From DATAGF01 sp963819845 (GTDB taxonomy: Bacteria > Actinomycetota > Thermoleophilia > Miltoncostaeales > Miltoncostaeaceae): DNA of 64,000 nt. Below are positions 44,565 to 53,375 of the stretch, one piece after another. The position numbers and the translations under genes are program-made. Where the stretch lies: assembly GCA_963819845.1 (NCBI GenBank), contig CAWFXQ010000013.1, positions 1 through 64,000 of the forward strand, read 5' to 3'. The notes beneath the pieces were generated by a model. The model saw nothing but the letters and a program-made list of their open reading frames with translations, had not been told where the DNA came from and searched no databases. How positions within the stretch are numbered: the stretch's first letter is position 1; the number at the start of each line of letters is the position of its first letter.

Positions 44565-44615
44565 CCTCCGCTTTGCAGGCCCTCGGGCCGTGAGTGCGCT
44601 TCTGGGAGGCGACCG

Positions 44616-45662
44616 ATCGGGTTCTGGAGCTACCTGACCGGGTTCGGCGGGCGGGACATGGCCGTGGACCTCGGCACGGCGAACACGCTGGTCTACGTCC
44701 GCGGCCGCGGCATCGTGCTGTCGGAGCCGTCCGTGGTGGCGATCGACCAGCGCAGCGGCGAGGTCCATGCGGTCGGCATCGAGGCCAAGCGGATGCTCGG
44801 CCGCACCCCCGGGAACATCAGCGCCATCCGGCCGCTGAAGGACGGCGTGATCGCCGACTTCGACGTCACCGAGCAGATGCTGCGCCACTTCATCCAGAAG
44901 GTGCACCAGAACCGGTGGGCGCACCCCCGCGTGGTGGTCTGCGTCCCGTCGGGGGTGACGGGGGTCGAGAAGCGCGCCGTCGAGGAGGCGACCCTCTCGG
45001 CCGGAGCGCGCAGCGCGTTCCTCATCGAGGAGCCGATGGCGGCGGCGATCGGCGCCGGCCTGCCGGTGGCCGAGCCGACCGGGAACATGGTCGTGGACAT
45101 CGGCGGCGGCACCACCGAGGTGGCGGTCATCTCGCTCGGCGGCATCGTCTGCGCCCAGTCGATCCGGGTCGGCGGCGACGAGCTCGACGAGGCGATCATC
45201 AGCTACGTCAAGAAGGAGTACAAGCTGATGATCGGCAACCAGACGGCCGAGGAGGTCAAGCTCGAGATCGGCTCGGCCTACCCGTTGCGCGAGGAGGTCC
45301 AGGCCGAGATCCGCGGGCGCGACATGATCACGGGCCTTCCGAAGACCGTCGTGCTTTCGTCCGAGGATGTGCGCGAGGCCCTCGAGGAGCCGATGGTGCA
45401 GATCATCGACGCCGTGAAGTCGACGCTCGACAAGACGCCGCCCGAGCTGGCGTCCGACATCATGGACCGCGGGATCATGCTCGCGGGCGGCGGATCGCTG
45501 CTGCAGGGTCTCGACGAGCGCCTGCGGCGCGAGACCGAGATGCCGATCCACATCGCCGAGTCGCCGCTCACCTGCGTCGCGGTCGGCTCGGGGCGCTCGC
45601 TGGAGGAGTTCGAGGTGATGCAGAAGGCATCGGCGAACGGGCGAGGCCGGAAGCGCTACTGA
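44616..45662 (+). CDS. mreB: Rod shape-determining protein MreB
   Basis: An actin-like ATPase of 348 residues if read from 44616. MAVDLGTANTLVYVRGRGIV (phosphate 1), VVDIGGGTTEVAVISLGGIV (phosphate 2) and IMLAGGGSLLQGLDERLRRE (adenosine) are present. The family N-terminus (GFWSYLTGFGGRD before MAVDL) is encoded upstream of the first ATG at 44658. With GGGAGG spaced 6 nt, the expected start codon is at 44616, but that codon reads ATC. Either this is a rare ATC start, a base error, or translation begins at 44658 with a shortened N-terminal membrane helix. Confidence 0.92.
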   Translation: MGFWSYLTGFGGRDMAVDLGTANTLVYVRGRGIVLSEPSVVAIDQRSGEVHAVGIEAKRMLGRTPGNISAIRPLKDGVIADFDVTEQMLRHFIQKVHQNRWAHPRVVVCVPSGVTGVEKRAVEEATLSAGARSAFLIEEPMAAAIGAGLPVAEPTGNMVVDIGGGTTEVAVISLGGIVCAQSIRVGGDELDEAIISYVKKEYKLMIGNQTAEEVKLEIGSAYPLREEVQAEIRGRDMITGLPKTVVLSSEDVREALEEPMVQIIDAVKSTLDKTPPELASDIMDRGIMLAGGGSLLQGLDERLRRETEMPIHIAESPLTCVAVGSGRSLEEFEVMQKASANGRGRKRY

Positions 45663-45675
45663 TCCGGGCCATCTG

Positions 45676-46602
45676 ATGGCGAGCACGCCAGCGACCACCG
45701 GGATCGCTCGACGCCGCGCCAACGTACGGCGCGGGATCATCGCGGCTCTCGTGATCGTGTGCCTCGCGATCTTCACGGGGTACTTCCGCGAGACGGACGA
45801 CGGGCCCCTCCACGGGGCCCAGAGCGCCGCCGCCAGCGTCATCTCGCCGGTGCAGGACGTCGCGTCCCGCGCGGTCGAGCCCTTCCGCGACGCCTGGGGG
45901 TGGGCGAGCGGCCTCAAGGACGCCCGCGACCGCGCCGCCTCGCTCCAGACCGAGGTCGACCGGCTGCGCGGGGAGGCCGTGTTCGGCGACGTCCAGGCCC
46001 AGCGCCTGGCCGAGCTCGAGCAGCTGCTCGGGGTGGAGGCGCTCGTCAACGCCTCGGCGGCCCTCGGCGGGTACGAGCCCCGGGCCAGCCGCATCGTCAC
46101 GCGCTCGGTGTCGCCCTGGTGGCGCAGCGCGCGCGTCGGCATCGGCAGCTCCGACGGGGTGATCCGCAACTCGCCGGTGCTCGCGGGCAGCCAGCAGGGC
46201 GCGGCCCTGGTGGGCATCGTCACCAACGTCAGCGCGACCTCGGCCGACGTCGCCTTCATCACGGACGGCCGCACCGAGGTCGGCGGGAGGATCCCTGAGG
46301 CGGGCCCCTATCCCGGGCTGCTGTCGTCGGTCACGCCCGGGCAGCTGCAGCTGTCGGGCATCCCCAAGGAGGCCGCGGTCGCGACGGGGCAGGCGGTGGT
46401 GACCGGCGGCTTCGGCGTGCGCGGCCTCCAGTCCCCCTATCCGCCCGGGCTCCCGGTGGGGGTCGTGACCAGCGTCGGCACCCAGGAGGTCAACGTCGAC
46501 CGGACCGTCCAGGTGACGCCCTACGTCGACCCGCGCGCGCTCTCCTACCTGTCGGTGCTGGTGCCGCAGAGCCCCGAGGCGATCGCGCGGGCTCGGGGGT
46601 GA
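45676..46602 (+). CDS. mreC: Rod shape-determining protein MreC
   Basis: A 308-residue protein: basic N-terminus, one membrane helix (IIAALVIVCLAIFTGYFRE), a coiled coil (ARDRAASLQTEVDRLRGEAV) and the double beta-barrel domain (RIVTRSVSPWWRSARVGIGS, later QSPYPPGLPVGVVTSVG). It forms the periplasmic-side scaffold of the elongasome. ATG 45676 is 13 nt after mreB; its end overlaps mreD. Confidence 0.92.
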   Translation: MASTPATTGIARRRANVRRGIIAALVIVCLAIFTGYFRETDDGPLHGAQSAAASVISPVQDVASRAVEPFRDAWGWASGLKDARDRAASLQTEVDRLRGEAVFGDVQAQRLAELEQLLGVEALVNASAALGGYEPRASRIVTRSVSPWWRSARVGIGSSDGVIRNSPVLAGSQQGAALVGIVTNVSATSADVAFITDGRTEVGGRIPEAGPYPGLLSSVTPGQLQLSGIPKEAAVATGQAVVTGGFGVRGLQSPYPPGLPVGVVTSVGTQEVNVDRTVQVTPYVDPRALSYLSVLVPQSPEAIARARG

Positions 46603-47180
46603 GCAGCGACCTCCAGACGCGCGCCGTGGGGCCGGCCACGCCCCGCCCGATGCCGAGGGCCGGCAGCGCGCGCTTGGGCTGGGTGGTCGCGATCGCCCTC
46701 GGGGCCGTCCTCCTCCAGGTCACCGTGATGCCCTACGTCAACGTGGGCGACGGCATCCCCGACCTGATCGCGCCGACCGTCGTGGTCATCGCCATCCTCC
46801 GCGGGAGCCTGGTCGGGGCCGTGACGGGCTTCTCGATGGGCCTGCTCGTGGAGCTGGCCTCCCCCGTGGGGACGCTCGGGGTGCTGGCCCTGCTCTACCT
46901 CGTCATCGGGGCCTGGTGCGGGCGCTACTGCTCGCGCGAGGAGTCCTCGACGCTCACGGCGCCGCTGGCGCTGTCGGTCGCCGCGGCCCTCGTCGTGCAG
47001 ATCGGCGTGATGATCTTCCAGCTTCTGCTGGGCAACCAGATGCCGGCGTCCGAATTCATCGTGTCGGCGCTGCTGCCCACCCTGGCGCTGACCGCCCTGC
47101 TGAGCCCGCCCGTGCTGCTGACGGGGCGCCGGCTGCTGGGGCCGCCCCGGGTCGTCGAGCCCTACGCGGTGGGACCGTGA
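46599..47180 (+). CDS. mreD: Rod shape-determining protein MreD
   Basis: A 193-residue membrane protein with five to six hydrophobic helices (VVAIALGAVLLQVTVMPYVN, DLIAPTVVVIAILRGSLVGA, GVLALLYLVIGAWCGRYCS). The GTG start overlaps mreC and the stop overlaps mrdA (GTGA). It bridges MreC and RodA/PBP2 in the elongation complex. Sequence similarity in this family is low, so context carries part of the call. Confidence 0.88.
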   Translation: MSSDLQTRAVGPATPRPMPRAGSARLGWVVAIALGAVLLQVTVMPYVNVGDGIPDLIAPTVVVIAILRGSLVGAVTGFSMGLLVELASPVGTLGVLALLYLVIGAWCGRYCSREESSTLTAPLALSVAAALVVQIGVMIFQLLLGNQMPASEFIVSALLPTLALTALLSPPVLLTGRRLLGPPRVVEPYAVGP

Positions 47181-49123
47181 CGACCCGCGCACGCCCGCCG
47201 CGGCGCACCGGCCTGCGCGCCGGCCTGTCCTCCGGGGGCTGGGCGCCCGCCCTCACGCCGAGCACGGCCATGCGCATCGCGCTGCTGGGGGGCATCGCCC
47301 TCGCGCTGCTGGGCCTCCTGCTCATCCGCCTCTGGTTCCTCCAGGTCATCAGCGGCGAGGAGTACGCCGCCGCGGCCGAGGGCAACCGGCTGCGGACGGT
47401 CGATGTCGAGGCCCCGCGCGGCAAGGTGCTCGACCGCAACGGCGAGCTGCTGGTGGGCAACCGCACCGGGACCGACCTGGTCGTCGACCCGCGAGAGCTC
47501 ACGGGCGAGCGGCGCGACCAGGTGGTCAACCGGCTGGCCGGAAAGCTGGAGGGCGTCACGGCGGCCGACCTTCGCGAGCGCATAGAGGCGGGGGAGAGCC
47601 GGCCCTTCGAGTCGGTGGTGATCGCCCAGAACGTCCGCCCGGCGGTGGCCTACTACCTGGCCCAGCGCGAGCGCCAGTTCCCCGGGGTGCGGCTGCGCGA
47701 CGCCTACCTGCGCACCTACCCCCAGGGCCGCATGGCCGCCCACGTCCTCGGGGGCACGGGCAAGATCACGGCGGAGGAGATCGACGACTACCGCAGCCTC
47801 GGGTACGGCGGCGACGAGACCGTCGGCAAGGGGGGCGTCGAGCAGGAGTACGAGGAGTTCCTCCGGGGGGCGCCGGGCAGCTACACGCGCGAGGTCAACG
47901 CCTCCGGCGAGCCGACCGGCCGCGAGGTGGTCTCCTCGCTCGCCCCGCGGCCGGGGCGGGACGTCCAGCTCTCCATCGACGCTCCCACGCAGGCGGCGCT
48001 GCAGGAGGCCATCGCCGAGAAGGTCTCCCTCAACGGGCTCTCGACCGGCGGCGCCGGGGTGGCGCTCGACCCGCGCACCGGGGAGGTCCTGGCCCTGGCC
48101 TCCTACCCGGACTACGACCCCTCGGTCTTCATCAACGGCTCCCAGAAGCAGATCGAGAAGGTCATCGCCGACCCGGCCAACCGCCTGCTCAACCGCGCGA
48201 TCGGCGGCCAGTACCCGGCCGGCTCGACCTTCAAGGCGATCAGCGCCGCCGCCGGCCTCGAGGACGGCTTCATCGCCGCCGGCGAGGAGGTCGAGTCGCC
48301 CTCGGAGATCGAGCTCTACAAGACCGTCTTCCCGAACTTCAGGAACCGCTCGCACGGCTACGTCAACCTGCCGACGGCGATCGAGGTGTCGAGCGACACC
48401 TACTTCTACCAGCTGGGCGACGAGTTCTACCGCGCCCAGGGATCGCCGCTGCAGGAGGAGGCCCGAACGTTCGGGCTCGGCGACCGCACCGGCCTCGACG
48501 TGCCGGGCGAGATCCCCGGCCTCATCCCCGACCCGGCCTGGAAGCGGCAGAACTTCGCCGGGACCCCGTTCACCGACCTCGACCGCAGCTGGAAGCCGGG
48601 CGACACGATCAACCTCACCGTCGGCCAGGGGTACCTGGGCGTGACGCCGATGCAGATGGCGGTGGCCTACGCGGCCATCGCCAACGGCGGCACGGTCTAC
48701 ACCCCGAGCGTGGGCCGCCGCGTGCTCGACCCCAACGGGCGCCAGCTCCAGGAGCTCGCGTCGGGCAAGCCGACCGGGTCGATCGACGTCAGCCCCGACA
48801 ACCTGGCGGCGATCCGCGACGGGCTCTACCGCGCGGCCAACTACGCCGGCGGCACCTCGACCTCGGTCTTCGGCAGCCTGCCGACCGACCGCAAGGTCGC
48901 CGGCAAGACCGGCACGGCCGAGCAGGTGGAGGGCAGGGAGGACCACTCCTGGTTCGTCGGCTACGCGCCCTTCGACGACCCCAAGATCGTCGTGGCGGTG
49001 GTGATCGAGGCCGCCGGCACCGGGTCGAGCGCCGCCGCGCCGACCGTCTGCCGCACGATCGCCGCCTACGCGGAGACCTCGTTCGACCCGGGCCTCTGCG
49101 GCGACGGGGCGGAGGCCAACTGA
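47177..49123 (+). CDS. mrdA: Penicillin-binding protein 2 (class B transpeptidase)
   Basis: A 648-residue peptidoglycan transpeptidase. One N-terminal membrane helix (IALLGGIALALLGLLLIRLW), a dimerisation domain with RGKVLDRNGELLVGNRTGTD, and a penicillin-binding domain with the active Ser in YPAGSTFKAISAAAGLED, the SxN-type motif in EVSSDTYFYQLGD and the KTG motif in KVAGKTGTAEQVEG. It partners RodA, encoded next. Confidence 0.95.
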   Translation: MTTRARPPRRTGLRAGLSSGGWAPALTPSTAMRIALLGGIALALLGLLLIRLWFLQVISGEEYAAAAEGNRLRTVDVEAPRGKVLDRNGELLVGNRTGTDLVVDPRELTGERRDQVVNRLAGKLEGVTAADLRERIEAGESRPFESVVIAQNVRPAVAYYLAQRERQFPGVRLRDAYLRTYPQGRMAAHVLGGTGKITAEEIDDYRSLGYGGDETVGKGGVEQEYEEFLRGAPGSYTREVNASGEPTGREVVSSLAPRPGRDVQLSIDAPTQAALQEAIAEKVSLNGLSTGGAGVALDPRTGEVLALASYPDYDPSVFINGSQKQIEKVIADPANRLLNRAIGGQYPAGSTFKAISAAAGLEDGFIAAGEEVESPSEIELYKTVFPNFRNRSHGYVNLPTAIEVSSDTYFYQLGDEFYRAQGSPLQEEARTFGLGDRTGLDVPGEIPGLIPDPAWKRQNFAGTPFTDLDRSWKPGDTINLTVGQGYLGVTPMQMAVAYAAIANGGTVYTPSVGRRVLDPNGRQLQELASGKPTGSIDVSPDNLAAIRDGLYRAANYAGGTSTSVFGSLPTDRKVAGKTGTAEQVEGREDHSWFVGYAPFDDPKIVVAVVIEAAGTGSSAAAPTVCRTIAAYAETSFDPGLCGDGAEAN

Positions 49124-49133
49124 GGCGCGACAC

Positions 49134-50306
49134 GTGACCACGATCGCCCCTCCCCGCCGCGCGCGCTCGGGCCTCGGCGACCGCGCCCGGTCGGCGGTGC
49201 TCGGGCTCGACTGGGTGCTGCTCGCCGCCGTCGCGGCCATCACCGGGTTCAGCCTGTTCGTCATCGGGCGCTCCACCGAGGGCGACATCGCGGGCGACCC
49301 CCGCTTCTACCTCGACCGCCAGATCCTCTTCGTGGTCCTCGGCGCGATCGGCATGGCCGTGGCGATGCGGGTCAACCTCGACCACGTCTCGCGCTGGGCC
49401 TGGGCGCTGTGGGGCGGGCTCCTGGCGTCGCTGGCCGTCGTCTTCGTCCTGGGCGAGGCCACCCGCGGCTCGAACCGCTGGATCGACATCGGGCCGTTCA
49501 GCCTGCAGCCGTCCGAGTTCGGCAAGGTCGTGCTGATGGTGGTGCTGGCGGGCATCGCCCTGCAGCGCATCGACTCGGTCGGCACGGTGCGGTTCACGCT
49601 GCTGCTGACGGCGGTCGCCGGCGTGCCGGCGGCGGTGGTGTTCCTCCAGCCCGACCTCGGCACGTCCCTCGTCTACGCGGTCGTGCTGGTGGCCGTGCTC
49701 TTCTTGGTGGGCGTCCCGTGGACCCACTTCGCCGTCTTCGGCTCCCTCCTGGCCGTGCTGATCCTCAGCGTTCTGTGGCTGCTGCCGACGGCGGGGTTCA
49801 AGGTGCTCGAGGACTACCAGGTCGAGCGCCTGACGGCGTTCGTCGGCGCCGAGCGCGACACCAACGACGCCGGCTACCAGCTCGATCAGAGCAAGACGGC
49901 CATCGGCTCCGGGGGCACGCTCGGGAAGGGGCCCGACGGCGCCACCCAGGCGAACAACAACTTCCTGCCCGAGCACCACACCGACTTCATCTTCGCGGTG
50001 ACGTCCGAGATGTTCGGCTTCGCCGGAGGCGGCCTGCTGATCTGCCTCTACGGGCTCATACTCTGGCGCGGCCTGCGCGCGATGGCGCGGGCGTCCAGCC
50101 AGATGGACATGCTCGTGGCGGGCGCGATACTCGCAATGCTCGGGTTCCAGGTGTTCGTTAACATCGGCATGACCGTGGGCATCATGCCGATCACCGGCAT
50201 CCCGTTGCCGCTGATGAGCTACGGCGGGAGCCAGACCATCACGACCCTGATCGCCGTCGGGCTCCTCCTGGGGATCCACCACCGCCGCTCGCCCATCCCC
50301 GGCTAG
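49134..50306 (+). CDS. rodA: Peptidoglycan glycosyltransferase RodA (SEDS family)
   Basis: A 390-residue integral membrane polymerase. The SEDS motifs GSNRWIDIGPFSLQPSEFGK, VVFLQPDLGTSLVYAVVLVA (catalytic Asp), NNNFLPEHHTDFIFAVTSEM and IPLPLMSYGGSQTITTLIAV are all present, with about ten membrane helices. GTG start 10 nt after mrdA. Confidence 0.96.
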   Translation: MTTIAPPRRARSGLGDRARSAVLGLDWVLLAAVAAITGFSLFVIGRSTEGDIAGDPRFYLDRQILFVVLGAIGMAVAMRVNLDHVSRWAWALWGGLLASLAVVFVLGEATRGSNRWIDIGPFSLQPSEFGKVVLMVVLAGIALQRIDSVGTVRFTLLLTAVAGVPAAVVFLQPDLGTSLVYAVVLVAVLFLVGVPWTHFAVFGSLLAVLILSVLWLLPTAGFKVLEDYQVERLTAFVGAERDTNDAGYQLDQSKTAIGSGGTLGKGPDGATQANNNFLPEHHTDFIFAVTSEMFGFAGGGLLICLYGLILWRGLRAMARASSQMDMLVAGAILAMLGFQVFVNIGMTVGIMPITGIPLPLMSYGGSQTITTLIAVGLLLGIHHRRSPIPG

Positions 50307-51191
50307 TTGAACGTCCTCAAGACCCTCACCGCGGGCCTCAAGGCGGTGCGCCCGGTGGCGGACGCGGTGCGCACGGTTGAGGAGGTGGCCGACGAAGCCG
50401 GGCACATCGCGATCCTGCCCGGCGAGCCCGACGCCACCCGGCGCCTGCGGGAGGTGCTCGGCCACCCGGCCCCGGCCCCCGACGAGGACGCGCTGGCGAT
50501 CCTCGCCGTGACCCCCGGCATGGACCTGTCCGGCGCGGCCGCCCTGGAGCGGGCGCGGCGGCGCAACCCCGCCAGCGCCCTCGCCGTGCTGATCGGGACC
50601 CGGAGCGAGCGCGCCGAGCTCGAGCGCGCGCTGCTCGAGGGCCATGGCCTGGAGGCGTCCAACCTCGCGCACGTCGCCTCCCTCGAGGGCGAGGGCGGGG
50701 AGGCCGTGATCGAGCGCGTCATCGACATGCTCGGCCTCGCCGCGGTCGCCGCGGGGCGGCGCACGCCCGCCCTGCGCCCGGCGATCGGCCGGCGCATCGT
50801 GCGCGGCGCGTCGCGGCAGGCGGCGGGGATCGGCGCGCTGCCGCTGGGCGGCGCCGCGATGCCCGTCCTCGCGCTGCAGCAGATCAAGATGGTCGGCCAG
50901 CTCGCCACGCTCCACGGCCGGCCCCTCGACGCCGAGCGGGTGCTGTCGGCCCTCGCCGTCCTGGGCGCGGGCTTCGGCTGGCGGGCGCTCGGGCGAAGCG
51001 CCGTGAGCCTCGTGCCCGTGGGCGGGTGGGCGGTGTCGGGCGGGATCGCCTACGGCGTGACCCGCGGCCTCGGCGAGGCCGCCCGCGCCCAGCTGGAGGC
51101 CGGCCACAGCCTCCTCGAGGGCTCGCGGCTGGAGGCGGTCACGCCCGCGATCGAGAAGGTGCTGGCGCGGCTGCCGGGGAGGGCGAGCTGA
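50307..51191 (+). CDS. DUF697-like protein between rodA and rng
   Basis: A 294-residue protein from TTG 50307, directly abutting the rodA stop. The first half looks like a small Rossmann-like domain (LAILAVTPGMDLSGAAALER, ASALAVLIGTRSERAELERA). The second half has the DUF697/YcjF pattern: ALPLGGAAMPVLALQQIKMV, GRSAVSLVPVGGWAVSGGIA and YGVTRGLGEAARAQLEAGHS, with weakly hydrophobic helices. DUF697 is usually attached to a GTPase domain, which is absent here. Overlaps rng at its stop. Confidence 0.65.
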   Translation: MNVLKTLTAGLKAVRPVADAVRTVEEVADEAGHIAILPGEPDATRRLREVLGHPAPAPDEDALAILAVTPGMDLSGAAALERARRRNPASALAVLIGTRSERAELERALLEGHGLEASNLAHVASLEGEGGEAVIERVIDMLGLAAVAAGRRTPALRPAIGRRIVRGASRQAAGIGALPLGGAAMPVLALQQIKMVGQLATLHGRPLDAERVLSALAVLGAGFGWRALGRSAVSLVPVGGWAVSGGIAYGVTRGLGEAARAQLEAGHSLLEGSRLEAVTPAIEKVLARLPGRAS

Positions 51192-52726
51192 GCAAGCAGA
51201 TCCTGGTGTCGGTCAACCGCGCCGAGACGCGTGTGGCGATCATGGAGGACGGCCGGGCCGCGGAGGTCTACATCGAGCGGCGCGGCCAGCGCTCCGTGGT
51301 GGGCCACGTCTGGAAGGGGCGGGTCGAGAACGTCCTCGCCGGCATGGAGGCCGCCTTCATCGAGGTGGGCCTCGAGAAGAACGGCTTCCTGCACGTCAAC
51401 GAGGTCGCCGCGCTGGGCGTGCCCAAGCGCAAGCGCCAGATCGCCGACCTGCTCAAGCGCGGCGACGAGGTGCTGGTGCAGGCGACCAAGGACCCCATGG
51501 GCACCAAGGGCTCCCGTCTCACCATGCAGCTCTCGCTGGCCGGGCGGTTCGTCGTCTACGTGCCCTTCGGCGACGGGGTCGGGGTGAGCAAGCGGCTGGC
51601 GGACGACGAGCGCACCCGGCTGCGGTCGATCTGCGGCGCGCTGCCGCTCGAGACGGGCGGCCTGATCGTTCGCACCGCGGCGGCCGGGGCCTCGGCGGGG
51701 GAGATCGCCCGCGACCTCGCCTACCTCAAGCGCCTCTGGGCGACCCTGCAGGAGCGGGGGGAGGTGGCGACCGCGCCGAAGCTGCTCTACTCCGAGGCCG
51801 ACGTCTCGCTGCGGGTCATCCGCGACCTGCTGAACTCCGACGTCAACGAGGTGCTGGTCAACGACGACGCCCAGTACGAGCGGATCATCGGCTTCCTGCG
51901 CCGCACCTCGCCGGCGATGGCCGACCGGGTGCGCCACTACGCCGAGGACCGGCCGCTGTTCTCGGCCCACGGGGTCGAGGCCACGATCCGCTCGACGATG
52001 GACCGGCGCGTGCCGCTGTCGTCCGGCGGCTACCTGGTGATCGACGACACCGAGGCCATGACGGTCATCGACGTCAACAGCGGCCGCAACGTCGGCAAGG
52101 GCGGCAACCGCCTCGAGGACACCATCACCAAGACCAACCTCGAGGCCGCCACCGAGGTGGTGCGCCAGCTGCGCCTGCGCGACATCGGCGGCATCGTGAT
52201 CATCGACTTCATCGACATGGACGACGAGACCAACCGGCGGGCCGTGAAGGCCGCGCTCGACGAGGCCCTCGCGCGCGACCGCACCCGCACCTACGTGGTC
52301 GACATCTCGCCGCTGGGGCTGGTGGAGATGACGCGCCAGAACATCTCCGACGGGCCGCGCGAGATCATGACCGAGGTCTGCCCCACCTGCGACGGGGTCG
52401 GGGTGCTGCCGAGCGACGAGACGACCGTCATCTCGGTCGAGCGCGAGCTGCGCGAGTCGCTCGCGGCGCACCGGGGCGGCGGCGGCGTGGTCGTGGCCGT
52501 GCACCCGCGGGTGGCCGACCTGCTCGCCGGCGACGACGGGGCCCGGCTGGCCGAGCTCGAGGCCGAGGCCGAGGTGACGATCCGCCTCGAGGGCGACCCG
52601 GGCCTGGCGGCCGACGCCGCGCGGGTGCGCGCGGCCGACGGCCCCGCGCCGGCCGTGGCCGCGCCGGCCCCCGCGGCGCCCGCGCGCTCCGGGGCCCGCC
52701 GCCGGGTCTCCTCCCGCTCGGGGTAG
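51188..52726 (+). CDS. rng: Ribonuclease E/G
   Basis: A 512-residue endoribonuclease of the RNase E/G family. The S1 region is GHVWKGRVENVLAGMEAAFI, followed by GLEKNGFLHVNEV. The catalytic site is in GGYLVIDDTEAMTVIDVNSG and GGIVIIDFIDMDDETNRRAV. The zinc-link is CPTCDGVGVLPS. The family start (M)SKQILVSVNRAETRVAI aligns its first residue with a CTG at 51188, which overlaps the preceding TGA and is 5 nt after GGGGAGGG. No ATG, GTG or TTG fits, so CTG is the likely start. The C-terminal scaffold is short. Confidence 0.92.
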   Translation: MSKQILVSVNRAETRVAIMEDGRAAEVYIERRGQRSVVGHVWKGRVENVLAGMEAAFIEVGLEKNGFLHVNEVAALGVPKRKRQIADLLKRGDEVLVQATKDPMGTKGSRLTMQLSLAGRFVVYVPFGDGVGVSKRLADDERTRLRSICGALPLETGGLIVRTAAAGASAGEIARDLAYLKRLWATLQERGEVATAPKLLYSEADVSLRVIRDLLNSDVNEVLVNDDAQYERIIGFLRRTSPAMADRVRHYAEDRPLFSAHGVEATIRSTMDRRVPLSSGGYLVIDDTEAMTVIDVNSGRNVGKGGNRLEDTITKTNLEAATEVVRQLRLRDIGGIVIIDFIDMDDETNRRAVKAALDEALARDRTRTYVVDISPLGLVEMTRQNISDGPREIMTEVCPTCDGVGVLPSDETTVISVERELRESLAAHRGGGGVVVAVHPRVADLLAGDDGARLAELEAEAEVTIRLEGDPGLAADAARVRAADGPAPAVAAPAPAAPARSGARRRVSSRSG

Positions 52727-52773
52727 CCCGGCCCGGCGCCGGGGCCGTCCGCGCCGCGCGCGACCATGGAGGC

Positions 52774-53274
52774 ATGGGCGCGGGTGCGGCGACGGGAGGC
52801 GGGACGGCGGACGCGGCGGTCTACGGGCTCGTCTACGACGAGGCGGTGCGCGCCCTGGACGACCAGCGCTCGATCCTCGACAACCTGCGGACCCGCTCGG
52901 GTATCGTCCTGTCCGCAGCCGCCGTCACCACGTCGTTCTTCGGCGGGCTGGCCCTTCGCGACGGGAGCGCCGGGCCCCTGGCCTGGGCGGCGGTCGCCGC
53001 GTTCGTGCTCTGCGGCGTGGCGTGCCTCGCGGTCCAGTTCCCGCACGGGCGGTGGGAGTTCCGGGCGTCGCCGGCGAGCCTGATCGCCGAGATCGACGCC
53101 ACGGCGCCCGCCGTCGAGGTCATCCAGAGGGATCTCGCGCTCTACATGGAGCGGAGCTGGCTGGCGAACGAGCGACGCACGCAGGCGAGCATGGTGTGGC
53201 CGCTGCGGATCGCGGCCCTGGCGCTGGTCGTCGAGGTCCTGGCCTGGGTTCTCGATCTCGCCGGGATCGGCTAG
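52774..53274 (+). CDS. SLATT-like small membrane protein
   Basis: A 166-residue protein. An N-terminal helix (YDEAVRALDDQRSILDNLRT) leads into two adjacent membrane segments (GIVLSAAAVTTSFFGGLAL and LAWAAVAAFVLCGVACLAVQ). A cytoplasmic helical stretch (EIDATAPAVEVIQRDLALYM) follows, then a final membrane helix (RIAALALVVEVLAWVLDLAG). This arrangement recalls SLATT and Pycsar-type effector membrane proteins, but the match is structural and by eye. The start could also be the ATG at 52766 in another frame; 52774 fits the longest hydrophilic N-terminus. Confidence 0.55.
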   Translation: MGAGAATGGGTADAAVYGLVYDEAVRALDDQRSILDNLRTRSGIVLSAAAVTTSFFGGLALRDGSAGPLAWAAVAAFVLCGVACLAVQFPHGRWEFRASPASLIAEIDATAPAVEVIQRDLALYMERSWLANERRTQASMVWPLRIAALALVVEVLAWVLDLAGIG

Positions 53275-53286
53275 GGTCGTCGCATG
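53272..53286 (+). promoter_or_regulatory. Leaderless promoter signature before the 25-codon ORF
   Basis: TAGGGT at 53272-53277 (its TAG is the stop codon of the preceding gene) lies 6 nt before the ATG at 53284. A weak -35 TTCTCG is 17 bp upstream. Confidence 0.4.
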
Positions 53287-53361
53287 CCCGGCAAGCCCCG
53301 GCCCGCGCCCCAGCCCACGACGATCACGAACCCGATCCGTCCGGAGACGCGCGGCGGCTGA
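53284..53361 (+). CDS. Candidate 25-residue Pro-rich microprotein
   Basis: A complete short frame ATG to TGA encodes a 25-residue peptide beginning MPGKPRPAPQPTTITNPI and ending RPETRGG. It is Pro/Thr/Arg-rich with no acidic run and only one Glu. It has the same -10-N6-ATG arrangement as several full-length genes here. It directly follows the SLATT-like gene and converges on the solute-binding protein gene. No family known to me; could be a regulatory peptide, a peptide precursor or chance. Confidence 0.35.
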   Translation: MPGKPRPAPQPTTITNPIRPETRGG

Positions 53362-53375
53362 CCGGCCGCGCCGCG

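Noticed and set aside
52766..53274. A complete Pycsar or other cyclic-nucleotide defence system
   Set aside because: No nucleotide cyclase or CD-NTase gene is adjacent; flanking genes are rng and a solute-binding protein. Only the membrane protein architecture is suggestive.
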